Positions 47,395 through 58,278 of a stretch of 64,000 bases of DNA are shown here, piece after piece (positions within the stretch are counted from its first letter, which is position 1; the number at the start of each line of letters is the position of its first letter). Source of the stretch: Dermatemys mawii (lineage: Eukaryota > Chordata > Testudines > Dermatemydidae); NCBI GenBank assembly GCA_007922305.1, contig ML677386.1:12753830-12817829 (forward strand), given 5' to 3'. Below the pieces are notes generated by a model. It was not told the DNA's origin and searched no databases. It saw only the letters and a list, made by a program, of their open reading frames with translations. Position numbers and translations under genes: made by a program.

Positions 47395-49000
47395 AGTCCA
47401 GTCATTCCAAGAACTATCCCTTTGCTGCTGCTACACATTTGGGGCCCGATTCTCTGCTGTCGTGCACCCCGTGTACAAATGGATTTCTCTGCAAAGTGAC
47501 TGCAAAATGCCACCAAATTAGAATTGTAGCTTTTTTAACTTACTGTGCACTTATTTTGAAGAGGAGCCTGTGACTACCACAGTGACGAACAATCTAAATA
47601 GAAAGCTAGCCCAGTCCTTTAACTGTGAACTCCACTTTTAATCAGAATAGCAAGAGATTTGGTGCTTTTAATTTTGTCTGCTAACATCCATTTGTTCAGG
47701 GTTGGATCATGCAAAGTTCTGAATGCTTCCAGATAGATGCTGTGTGTCCCGCACTCAGTTAGATGTGGGCTTCCCATTCATCTTGCAGAAGCAGGCCTTT
47801 AATTAGAAGGTGTAAAACCGGAGATCAGAAGATACAGTTCAGTTCACTCTTGCGAAAAGTAACATGGTGTCTATACAGAAAGTGAAATGGATCAATATTT
47901 TCCGGTTATCAAGGACAGGAAAATCCCCTGGAGTCTTTGGTTTTCTTTACTTTTGGGTTATTCAGTGGGAAGGAGAGGAGAGAACTGACTCTCTGAAGTG
48001 TCAGATGAGCTCTTAATAATTGAGGAAAGCTCAACATACCCAATCATTGTCTCTTACACTCAGAAATCCTGAATGGTATAAAGCTTCTCCCATTATAAAA
48101 TCAAGTTGGAAGAAAATAGCTTTTCATAAAAATACCTTTGAAATTGCTTTCAGGCAGTTCTATTGGGAATTTGCTTGCATAATTGTATTTCATTTAACCA
48201 CTAAAATATTATGATGATGGTTTTATACCATGTATTGTACCTTACCACTAGGAGGGCTCAGCTGCACCACAACTGGGAGCTAGGTTCAGATCACACTTTC
48301 AATTATGTGTCAATCGGGGATTTAGTAATTTAGGTCTTTAAGAGTCTAAATTGTGTGTTTACTCTTAACAAGACAATCAGAAGTTCAAAGTTCTTACTAA
48401 TTCTTCTTTAGAGTTCATGCAAATGAGCATTATTCTAAATAATACTGGTTTTGGTTGCTTTCTAGATTACACCTGGAGAAAATGAGTAGCTTTTTGAATT
48501 TTGTTTGTTTGTTTTGGTAACAGAGTCTGAAGAAAGCAGCATGTAAAACTAAAATAGACCCGTTTTATTTGCCTTCGCCACATGCTGCATCAGGGAACAG
48601 TGTTTATAGCCCAAACATGTGGTGAAAATGAGCAAGTCTGAATCATGTGTTTTCAATTTGTTTATTCTTTGGTGGATTTGGGAGATAAATGGACAGAAAC
48701 ATTTCACTCAGTGAAAAGCATCATCCAAAAAAAAGAGATGCAAATCTAGGCGTGGGGGATGAAGTGGTGGGGACGAAAAACATTTCCTGAAGCAAAAACA
48801 TTTGATATGCCTCTTCGCACAAATATATATGAGTCATTTTAAATTCCAGGTGTCTTTTCAGCACCCCACTTTTTTATTGATAGGGATGGAAAAAAGATAA
48901 AGAGCTAGGGCTTACCTTATGCGGCATGGAAGGATTTGGAAAAACAGAGTATAGGGATTCCTCTCTCCCCATTGAAAGACACAGGGCATGATCCCACTCT
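47395..49000. other. No recognisable feature
   Basis: AT-rich DNA without supported features. Confidence 0.5.
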
Positions 49001-49004
49001 AGTG

Positions 49005-49215
49005 CTCTAGAGTGCTCAGAGCTCAAATCCCTTATTTGCCCATGAACCTCGATTCCAGGTTATATAATCTGCCAGTTTGGTGGCATGCTGATAAATTTAC
49101 ACACTCACAGACAGCTAGTTTATATGCTGTGGTGCACAGCATGCATTAGCCAGGGTTCGAAGTAGCAGCACAGTAAACAAAACCATTGAGCTGCCTCTGC
49201 CCCTCTCTCTCGCAT
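49005..49215 (-). repeat. tRNA-like SINE candidate, minus strand
   Basis: On the minus strand 'GCAGCTCAATGGTT' (A-box-like, around 49181-49195) is followed about 20-25 nt later by 'CTTCGAACCCTGG' (B-box-like, 49151-49162), then by a non-tRNA body. No cloverleaf can be completed, so it is a SINE or chance match rather than a tRNA gene. Confidence 0.35.
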
Positions 49216-49481
49216 GGAATCTTGCTCAGATAAGCAAGATTTGAGGAGCTCAATATGCATATGTCAGCACCCCGGCTCCCCATAAAATTAAAAATTTTAT
49301 GCAAATGAGCATGTCATGTATTCAATACGTAGAGGGACTTTGTTTGGCTAAGCCCAGCAGAACTTTGCCCTTGCTGGCCATGATATGATAGAGCCAAACC
49401 CCAAGTTTCACATTTGTTCTGAGAAGCATAACCACCTGAAAATAGAACTTGCATTGGTCAATATCAATATCAAATAATAGG

Positions 49482-49535
49482 CCAGATCCTCAGGTAATGT
49501 AAAATAGTGTAGCTCCAGTGAAGTCAATGCAGTGC
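49482..49535. repeat. Palindromic repeat fragment
   Basis: 'ggccagatcctcaggtaatgtaaaatagtgtagctccagtgaagtcaatg' is one arm of the palindromic repeat described at 9590-9705. Confidence 0.45.
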
Positions 49536-49539
49536 AATA

Positions 49540-51370
49540 TTTATTTTCATGATGCCACTGGGTTTCACCATTAGGGCCACGGTGGCATCATGCATTACTC
49601 CTTATCCCCCTGCTAGAGGCATTTAGCTGGCACTAGGGGAGGATTCCCAATGCAACATTGCCCTGTGGGCTTCCCACACATGTGGCTCTTCCCCTACCCT
49701 CATAGAAGTGTTGCTTTTTATTCAGGGTTTTTCTTGCAAGTATTGCTGCTCTATAGGAGGACACAATTCCTGGATAACATTGTTCTCAAGTCCCTCACTA
49801 TCAAAATTCCTCTTCCTGAGACCAGATGCCTAGTCCTGTTCCTTTGTTCTCCTTTGGGGTACTCCCCAAACTGCATTGCAACTGTGTCCCTAAATCTTAA
49901 AAACACCAGGGACAATATGTTAGTAACCTGGCTGTATCATGATTATAGTATGTTCAGATATGTTACAGCTGCTGCTTCTGTGAGAGATCCCTTACCATTA
50001 TCTGACAGCATAAGGGATGGTAGGAATACAGAAGATAAATTATCTGACCTTTTCATCCAGGCAGGCAATAGATGGTAAAAATGCAATGAGTGAATTAAGA
50101 TCTTCATGATCCAAAGACTAGTAATGCCTTTCAGCAGAAACCTGATAGATATTGCTAGAAAATCTCTGTGTGAAATGTGCCTCTGAAAATTTTGCATCAG
50201 CATGTGTTCTATTCATTTCTCAGTATGTCATCTCTATGGGCAAAAGGCAGGGAGTCAAGCTTTATACTCCAGAATAGTCGGGAAAAGTGAAAGGAGGGAG
50301 AAGGAAAGTCCACAGGAGTCCACACTGTTTGGATGAAGGGGCCAGTCAAATTGTGTTTCTTGATTCAGACTTTGCAGCAGCTTACCACTTTAGCCTTGAC
50401 AATAGAAGCCACAAGTACATACTTGCTGTATATCCCTTGGATTATCCGACAAGGGCACCCACTGAAAGAGAACTATGAAAATAAAAACTGGAGGTACATT
50501 CCTTATCTGCTAGTACTGCTTCACTGTGAAATTGCAGCCAAATGGAAACAGAAAGAAGTACCAAGCATACTCTGCAACCGTATAGTCAGCAACCAGAAGG
50601 TATGAACTCTTTGGATCAGATCCTCAGCTGGTATGTACTGGTGTAACTATAATTACTGCAGTGAAGCTATGCTGATGTATATCAACAGAGAATTTGGCCT
50701 TACATTTTTTTCTATAGAGAATACTAAGAAGGAATTAAATAATTCTGTAATAATTACTTAACTAGGTCTGTATTATCAACCAATTAATAATACTTAGATG
50801 AGATGCACTTGTTATATAGCATAAGACTGAATTAGCGTGTTTCCTCCTCTTGCTTGGGCTGTTTCCTATTAAGTTATAAACTTTTGGAAGATGAGGAAAT
50901 CTGATTTTTATAAACAAATAAGTACCTACGGGGGTTATATGATTAAGGATTTAAGTTCTGCATCAACTTGTTCAGAATAAAAAATAAGTGAAAGGCATGA
51001 GGACACTAGTATGTCAGGGTGGACTCTGTTTTTGGATTTAGCCAAGATGGCTTGAGTTTGTCTTCTTGAAGAGATTAGAATTAACTTGTTCTTATCACTG
51101 TGTTATCTAGATTTGCACATTGAGTTAATAAAGCTGAATAACATGCACAAATGTTAACTTAAAATGAAATAATCTTGGCCATTTTTACAACATTTGTGTT
51201 TGCTTCTGATAAAGCATTCAGCTCTTCTGGTTTTCTGACAAGATCTTCACAGAAAATACATTTCAAAATGGATTTCAGTAATCAGTATAAAAATGCTTGC
51301 ATGCTCCTTTCCTCTGGGAATTTAGACAAAGCCATGTGACTTAGCTGATCAATTGCAATGAAGCAATGAA
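49540..51370. other. Mostly featureless; one palindromic repeat
   Basis: 50610-50702 carries a palindromic repeat copy ('ggatcagatcctcagctggtatgtactggtgtaac ... gaatttggcc'). The 142-codon frame at 49650-50078 has no recognisable domain. Confidence 0.45.
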
Positions 51371-51384
51371 GGGTGGTGGGCTCT

Positions 51385-52045
51385 GTATTGGGAAACAGTG
51401 GCTCCGGAAATCAGCTGAGCATGAGTTCTCAGTGAAAGGTTGTGGGCGAAAGGACTAATGTGATCCTTGGATGTATAAACAGGAGAATAGGAGTAGGGAA
51501 GTTATATTACTTCTGTATTTGGTCCTAATGTGACTGCTGTTGGGATACTGCATTCATTTGTAGTGTCCACCCTGCAAGACAGATGTTGAGAAATTTGAAA
51601 GGGTTCAGAAAAGAGCCACAAGAAGGCTTAAAGGATTGGAAAACATGCGTTTTAGTGAAAGACACAAGGAGCTCAACATATTTAGCATATCAGAGAGAAG
51701 GTTAAAGAATGATTGATTACTGTGTATAAGTACCTACATGGAGGGGATAGAAATTTGATAATAGCCGGCTCTTCAATCTAGCAAAGAAGGATATAACAAG
51801 AGTGAGGTAGTTGAAGCTAGACAAATTTAGACTAGAAATGAGACCTACATTTTTCACAGTGATGGTAATTAACCACTGGAATTGACCCCTGGGTGTGGTG
51901 GCTTCTCAGTCACTAGAAATATTGGATGTTTTGTCTAAAAGATATGCTCTAGTTCAAACAGGAAATCCTGTGGCCTGTATTATGGTGGAGATTAGATTAT
52001 ATGGTTACGAGGATACCTTTGGGTTTTATAATCTTTGAACCTATT
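51385..52045 (+). mobile_element. CR1 LINE 3' portion, old and decayed
   Basis: 'cttggatgtataaacaggagaatagg', 'actgcattcatttgtagtgtccaccctgcaagacagatgttgagaaatttgaaagggttcagaaaagagccac' and 'gattgattactgtgtataagtacctacatgg' parallel the end of ORF2 in the younger copy (25400-25700). Many stops and frameshifts are present and the tail has lost the clear octamer repeat. Confidence 0.75.
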
Positions 52046-52049
52046 AATC

Positions 52050-54930
52050 CAGCTCAAAATTAGAATATTCTGTGGTTGATCCACAAAGATTTTAAAAACA
52101 TATCCAAATTAGAAACATATTTGATCTATTTGTGGCTATTCCATGAGCTTAGCAACAAACTAAATGCACTGACTAAATTATTCATTATGCATTATTGCTC
52201 ATCTCTAATTTCTGGTAGTACCTACAGAGAAACAATATCTTGGGTGTGAATTTGATGAATATATGACTCTTTCCATACATGTACTCCAATATATAAGAAC
52301 AGAGACTAAAACCCCTGGACTTTTTGAGATTAACACACTTTTAAATAAAGTACTGCTCTTGATATATTATCAGTTTCTTAGTTTTATGCCTATTTCTCCC
52401 TTCTGTTTTGATAGTAACAGAACTGGAGAGTAACACTAATTTATAGTGTCAAGAGATGGCATGCCTGGGGGAAAAAGTCTCTGTAATGTACTAACAATAA
52501 GATTTCTGCATTTAGGATCTGATGTTGCTCCCCAGGAAGCCAATGGCAAAACTGCGTTTGACTTAATGAGTGCAGGGTCAGGATTTTAGTTTCCGAAAAG
52601 CATTATATGCTTGGCTCAGTTGGTATACAGATTGTAGGAACTGAAATATTTAGTTCTCCCAGGAAGTACCATTAAAATTTAATGTTTGATCTGACATCTC
52701 AAATTGCAGATCAAATGGAGGTCAAAATGTTACTACTCAAATGTAGTGTGGACTCCTTCCCCTTCCCACAGATCCTTGCCATTTTCCTCTGAAACTCCAC
52801 ACTGAAATAAATGGGATTTTCTACTTTATATGGAAAGAAGGAATGAGAAGTATCAGAAATGCTAAATGGAATGAGAAAGCATTTGATGCTATTTGCCTGT
52901 ATATTTAAAGGAAAAGATATTTAAAGCTGAGGAAATCCTAGCAATTGACACAGGCTCATATTGTTTCTTTGGAAGTTTTTTTGGCACTAGTTCAACCTCT
53001 GAGTTGCTCAATGCTTCAGCAAAGGCACGGTGGCACCCTACTAAAAAAATACTAAAGGAGACAGACTACTGAGAGAATTTTGCTGAAGGAATATTGCCTT
53101 AGGGACTTATATGCCATAGGCAAACTAGAAAAAGTCTGTCTTTCAATAGCCTGCAGTCACTCACACCAACAACATTCATCAAACATGCAGCTGTCCCTAG
53201 GCAATAAAATATACCACATATAGTAGAGTCAGTGGTTAAAGTAGATTGAAACAGGAGGGGGAACTTTTATTGTACCAGACAAGGAGGAGGGGAAGCTAGA
53301 GGGGGTGCTGCTTGACAAAGTCAGGAACAGGATGATTCTCTTCTGTCTCCTCACCACCCTTTAAGCACAGGTTAGAACCAGCTCTTAAGGTATCTGCATT
53401 AAAGCAGCAGTCCTATGTGTGGAGGAATTTGAATTACTCTGAATCAGTTTGGCTATCTTCATGAATCAGGCAAAATGGCACTTACTACCATATATACGTA
53501 TAGACTAATATAATACACACAGAGACACTATGTAGCTGTTAGAAGGGATTATGACACATTGTATATGATAAGAGTAATGGGTTTAGGATGGGCTGTGGCT
53601 TTAAACGACAGTTCCAGGTCATTTGAGTTTAGAACCCCCAGGTCTATATTTGCAAAGTGCAGCCTACTTCTCCTCTTCTGCCCAACTGCATTATCCCCAC
53701 TATTCGCGTGGGAAAGTGTTGCGATTCCACTTCTCAGCATATAGCACACTAGACAATCACAGTTATGTATTAAGACAGAATCCCATGCTGATTTAACATT
53801 TTAATTATATCCCATGTTCCTAAATTTCTGATTCAATTTATCATTTTTTGCACCACCTCCTTTTGGTATTCCTTTTAATAAGTGCATCTAAGTCAGCTGG
53901 AAATGGAGCACATCGTTTTTAGCTCCACGCTCCTGATGTATGTTTCTGGAATGGGTGCTTTATTTATCACTGCTTGTCTTTATGAAAATCTTGGCATTCA
54001 TAGCAAATATTGATGTATTACTCGAGTAACTGAAGCTGAAGTAAAATGTATAGTCCATTATTGCACTAATAGTCCAGAGGGATAATGCAGTGCTGATGCC
54101 ATAAATAACAGGAGATTGTTATTGTTCTGTGTCATCATAGCAATGCTGAAGTTCATTTGCTATAGCTGTGTTTATAGTCATATTTATCTCTCTTTCTATC
54201 TTGCTATCCAATTACTAAGTAGCAATTTTAATAAAATGAGAAACAGAAAATCCTCCAAAGTACATGTCACACTAGTCTCCAGCTTTTACTGGGAAGAAAA
54301 TGAAATGAGGAGGTATTAAAACAGTAGTATTTTTTTTCATGTTGCTCAGTGGTGACAATTTGTTTTTCTGACTCTGGTGTGTGATAAACTCTAGGAAACT
54401 TCTGTTGTGCTCTTATCATTAATAATTGCAAGCACCACCATCTCCCACTTATGACTGCAAAATATCTGTATGGCATCAACAGTAATGGCTCACACAAATG
54501 AGTAATATTAGGAGAGCATTTAATGGATTTATTACTGTCTTCTAAAGCCTGCCTTCCTCCCCTGTTCAGGGGAATACACAAGGTTTGTTGCCAGGCCCCC
54601 ATCCACAGCAGTAGAGGCAGGTGCAGCAGTTAGAGGGGCAGCTGGATTATACGTTATATCTATTTGATCATCAGTAAAGCTTTGCTGCCAGGAAGTCATG
54701 ATGAACACTCCCTAGAGAAGAATGCTTATGAATTTATGAAAGTTGTCACTGGTGAGGTGATCTCTAATTTTTTTTGCCAGCAAGATGCTTAAACTTTATC
54801 AACTTGTACATGCTCAAGCTTGGATCAATAAATATTACAATTCTTAGCATAACTTTGTCTTTCCTTTGTCTGAAATGTAAAACTTTGAAACTGGGACAAA
54901 AAGAAACAAATTCTGCGCTGGTGGATAACA
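52050..54930. other. No recognisable feature
   Basis: AT-rich. A weak palindromic repeat trace at about 52510-52580. The frames at 53549-53749 and 53559-53744 are opposite-strand shadows of each other; 54267-54602 has no motif. Confidence 0.45.
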
Positions 54931-54944
54931 CATCCACACAATCA

Positions 54945-55170
54945 TACCTTGTCTACACGGGAGAAATATACAATTCAAAGATCAGTTCTAGTCCCCCTCA
55001 CAACCACATACAAATATGCCTCCAATGGTTTACATGCCTGCTGTATATTAGTTAGACTGGGTTGTATTTTGGTAGGACTAAATACCAGTAAGAACTGTTT
55101 CAGCCTGGCCTGGTTTAGTGTCAGTGTGGACAGGTTGAGGCTGTCATATTAGCACAAACAGTTCCAAAAG
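54945..55170. repeat. MITE-like fragment ('ttgtctacac' type)
   Basis: Starts 'taccttgtctacacgggag' and later shows 'agtgtcagtgtggacaggttgaggctgtc', a near-inverted partner of the start (tgtctacac / gtgtggaca). Confidence 0.4.
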
Positions 55171-55524
55171 TCCTCCCAGGGATATCCAAGAGTTATCTAG
55201 CCCATTCTTCAGTGGCAACTGGGACAGTTCACCTGTCAGGCTAGTCGCATGCAAAGCCCAGAGCTGTTTTCTGCTTTCCTGGCCCCTCAAGTGCCCCATT
55301 CAAGTTAGCCCCAAGAGTAACTGACCTGGAGTGCAACTGTTCCTGGCTCTACCCAGTCCTTTACCCTCTGAACATGAATCCCTGTGCAGTGACGATAGGG
55401 CTTCTGCTTCTCAGTTTTAACTAGTAAACACTGATAAAACAACCCTGATACAAAACAAACAAACAAACAAGAAATCTGTATTTATCCAATAAACATCGGA
55501 AGAACAACAGAAATGTTTACTGGT

Positions 55525-55730
55525 ATCTAAGGGCTTGTCTCCATGGAGCAGTAATGCTGACTATGGGGGTGTGATTTGTAAAGCACACGAACATGTTGAA
55601 CATTAATTGGTCTGTGTAGACCATACTGCTGCACACTGAAGTGCTTTAATATAGTTCTGTTTGAAACAGTGCTATGTTAAAAGGCGCTAGAGGACATTAC
55701 AAAGAAATTACTCATTACACTGCTCTACAG
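55525..55730. repeat. MITE-like fragment ('agggcttgtct' type)
   Basis: Begins 'ctaagggcttgtctccatggagcag' and contains 'tggtctgtgtagaccatactgctgcac'. The opening is that of a frequent turtle MITE. Confidence 0.45.
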
Positions 55731-55780
55731 CCAAAATGCTTCTGAAATAAATGTAGTCAAACTTTACTAATTCTGGGTCA

Positions 55781-55839
55781 CTGAGAACGAAAATGATGCT
55801 TAAAATTGTTGATTGGCTCTAGTTTTCAAGATATGCAAC
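55781..55839 (+). repeat. Left terminal inverted repeat (imperfect)
   Basis: Best part is 55811-55838, matching the reverse complement of 58140-58167 at 21 of 28 positions. The outer limit is not resolved. Confidence 0.55.
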
Positions 55840-56227
55840 TGGGTCAGTATATACGACCCTTGACATGGGAATGGCGGAGGATAAGTGAGTTATAAAGGGA
55901 AGGGATCTCAATTTAAACCAGAAATGACTAAAATACATCTTTGACTAGATCTATGAATAAATCTATGACTGGGTTTGGACAGTACTTGCTTTTTAGGCAA
56001 AACAAGGAATGATGCAATCTGAAGCTGGTATTGCGTCATACATGATATGAATTGCATCATGTTATTCCTAGAAGTCATGGATGATGCAATCATAACCAAG
56101 CTTACATCACTCTGCTGAACAAATTGCCCTATATCAGCTCTAGAAGTCATATAGTGTCGTGCTCTCTTATTTGTCAGTGTTTGATTTTGCAAAGGGACAC
56201 ATTTCTGTTTAGCCAAAGTGAGCAGAG

Positions 56228-57925
56228 ATGCCTCGTACTTGTATGAACAGTGCAGATAACTTCTGCTATGTTTGTGGTGAAGTGACTTTTGCATCACAAA
56301 AGCGCAGTATAACCACGATGGTTAAGAAAGCCTCTCACCTTTATTTTGGCTGCAAAATTGGAGATCAGGACAAGAGGTGGGCCCCATACATATGCTGCAA
56401 CACTTGTGCAACAAATCTTCGCCAGTGGTTGAACAGGAAAAGGAAATCTATGCCTTTTGCAGTGCCAATGATTTGGAGAGAGCCAACAGATCATTACTTC
56501 TGTATTTGTTTCTTCTGCATGGTGCCTCCAGTTGGGAAAGGTGTGTCAAAGAAGAAAAAGTGGACTGTGCATTATCCAAACATTCCATCAGCTATATACC
56601 CAATACCCCACGGAGAAGGACTGCCAGTTCCTGATGCACCAGAATCATTCTCACTTGAGTCAGACGAGGAAGAGGAAGAGGATAAAACAACTGGTCCTGA
56701 ACCATCAATGTCACAGGACCCACATTTTCTCCCATCCTCCTCCTCTGAACCACACCTCATAACACAAGCTGAACTGAATGACCTTGTCAGGGATTTGGAA
56801 CTACCCAAGAGTAAGGCAGAGCTGTTGGGCTCCAGACTACAGCAGTGGAATCTCCTGGCAGGTGATGTTAGGGTTTCCATGTTCCGTGACCGTCAAAAGA
56901 ATCTTGTCCCATTCTTCTTCGTGGAAGGTGATCTTGTAGCCTGCAACAACATCGATGGTGTGATGGCAGCCCTCAACATCGTTCACGATCCAGATGAGTG
57001 GAGACTCTTCATTGATTCATCAAAGACGAGTCTTAAAGCTGTTTTGCTGCATAATGGCAATGTTTTGCCATCGATTCCAGTTGGTCATGCAGTCCATATG
57101 AAGGAAACCTATGACAACATGAAACAACTTTTGAGGTGCATAAACTATGACCAACATAAGTGGCAGCTTTGTGGTGATTTGAAGGTTGTTGCTCTCTCGC
57201 TTGGTCTGTGGACTGGATACACAAAGTACTGCTGTTTTCTCTGCGAATGGGATAGTCGTGCAAGAGATTCCCACTACATCAAGAAAGATTGGCCACTCCG
57301 ACAGTCATTGGAGCCTGGGAGGAAAAGTGTTCAGCATCCACCACTTGTTGAATCAAGGAAGATTTTGTTACCACCCTTACACATCAAGCTGGGTCTGATG
57401 AAGAACTTTGTTAGGGCCATTGACAAAACACAAGCAGCTTTCAAGTACCTCTGTGGAAAATTTCCAAGGTGAAGTGAAGCTGAGATAAAGGAAGTTGTCT
57501 TTGTTGGTCCTCAGATTCGTGAACTTCTTCGAGATGACGCATTTGACCATGCACTGCATGGCAAGGAAAAGACGGCATGGAAAGCCTTCCAGTCAGTGGC
57601 AATACATTTTCTCGGAAACAACAAGGCAGACAACTACAGCTTGTTGGTGGAAAACCTCCTCAAGGCATACAAAAGCCTTGGTTGCAACATGTCACTAAAG
57701 AGACATTTTTTGCACTCTCATCTAGATTTTTTTCCACCGAACTGCGGAGCAGTGAGTGACGAGCACGGCGAGCGATTTCACCAGGACATTGCAACAATGG
57801 AGAAACGCTATCAGGGCAAATGGAGCCCATCAATGCTTGCAGACTATTGCTGGACAGTGACAAGAGATACTCCATTTAATGAATACAAGAGACAAGCCAA
57901 GAAGCGCCGAGTAGACACTGAATAG
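56228..57925 (+). pseudogene. Transposase-like protein, 565 codons with one internal TGA
   Basis: From the ATG at 56228 (context gcagagATGc) the frame is open for 414 codons, meets TGA at 57470-57472, and continues in the same frame to TAG at 57923-57925. The N-terminal third is Cys-rich: C13-x2-C16, C42, C57-x2-C60 and C92/C94-x2-C97, a likely zinc-binding DNA-recognition domain. A basic stretch (GKGVSKKKKW, 103-112) and an acidic linker with a Glu run (about 144-152) follow. The middle has FIDSSKTSLKAVLL (D263), CGDLKVVALSLGL (D317) and CCFLCEWDSR (C336-x2-C339), the order of a D...D...C-x2-C RNase H-like transposase core. After the stop, FFPPNCGAVSDEHGERFHQD (around 501-520) supplies candidate acidic residues. 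I recognise this protein type as a recurrent uncharacterised family in animal genomes but cannot name its superfamily; the catalytic assignment is inference. Confidence 0.65.
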
Positions 57926-58137
57926 GACTAAACTATGTACGTAATAGTTTTTTGCCTTTTGTTTCATAATACATTTTATTTATATAACCCTTCTGCTGAT
58001 CTTTAAAGTGTTACATAAACAGGACAGGTGAAATATTATTATGTAAAGCAACCATAAACACATGAAAAGACCTAGGTTTACAATTTATGATTAAAACTCT
58101 TCTATCTACACAATATGCATAGACATAAAATGTAAAA

Positions 58138-58195
58138 ACTTAAATATCTTAGAGACAATAGCCAATCAGTTGTTTTAATTGTCATATTTGAATTC
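58138..58195 (+). repeat. Right terminal inverted repeat (imperfect)
   Basis: 58140-58167 is the partner of 55811-55838; outward similarity continues to about 58195. It lies about 80 bp before the CR1 copy that starts near 58279. Confidence 0.55.
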
Positions 58196-58278
58196 AACAC
58201 ATCAAAATACATAATAAATTTCACATTTTATCTTTGTAGCAGATGACTTCTAAAAAATTGTAGACCAGTGTTACAGTA

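Larger units (their letters stand above)
55781..58195 (+). mobile_element. DNA transposon of unassigned family with long imperfect terminal inverted repeats
   Basis: A core inverted repeat pairs 55811-55838 (gattggctctag...) with 58140-58167 (reverse complement gattggctattg...), with 21 of 28 positions equal. Weaker similarity continues outward for at least another 20-30 bp on each side. Between them lies a single long reading frame (56228-57925). Ends are approximate and no target duplication was found. Element length is about 2.4 kb if the estimated ends are right. Confidence 0.6.

Noticed and set aside
49150..49200. tRNA gene
   Set aside because: A- and B-box-like words are present on the minus strand but no complete cloverleaf or acceptor stem can be drawn.
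49650..50078. 142-codon plus-strand frame
   Set aside because: No recognisable domain; composition resembles random translation of the local DNA.
57470..57472. TGA as a selenocysteine codon
   Set aside because: I saw no SECIS-like structure after the frame and nothing in the protein context suggests selenocysteine; a recent nonsense mutation is simpler.
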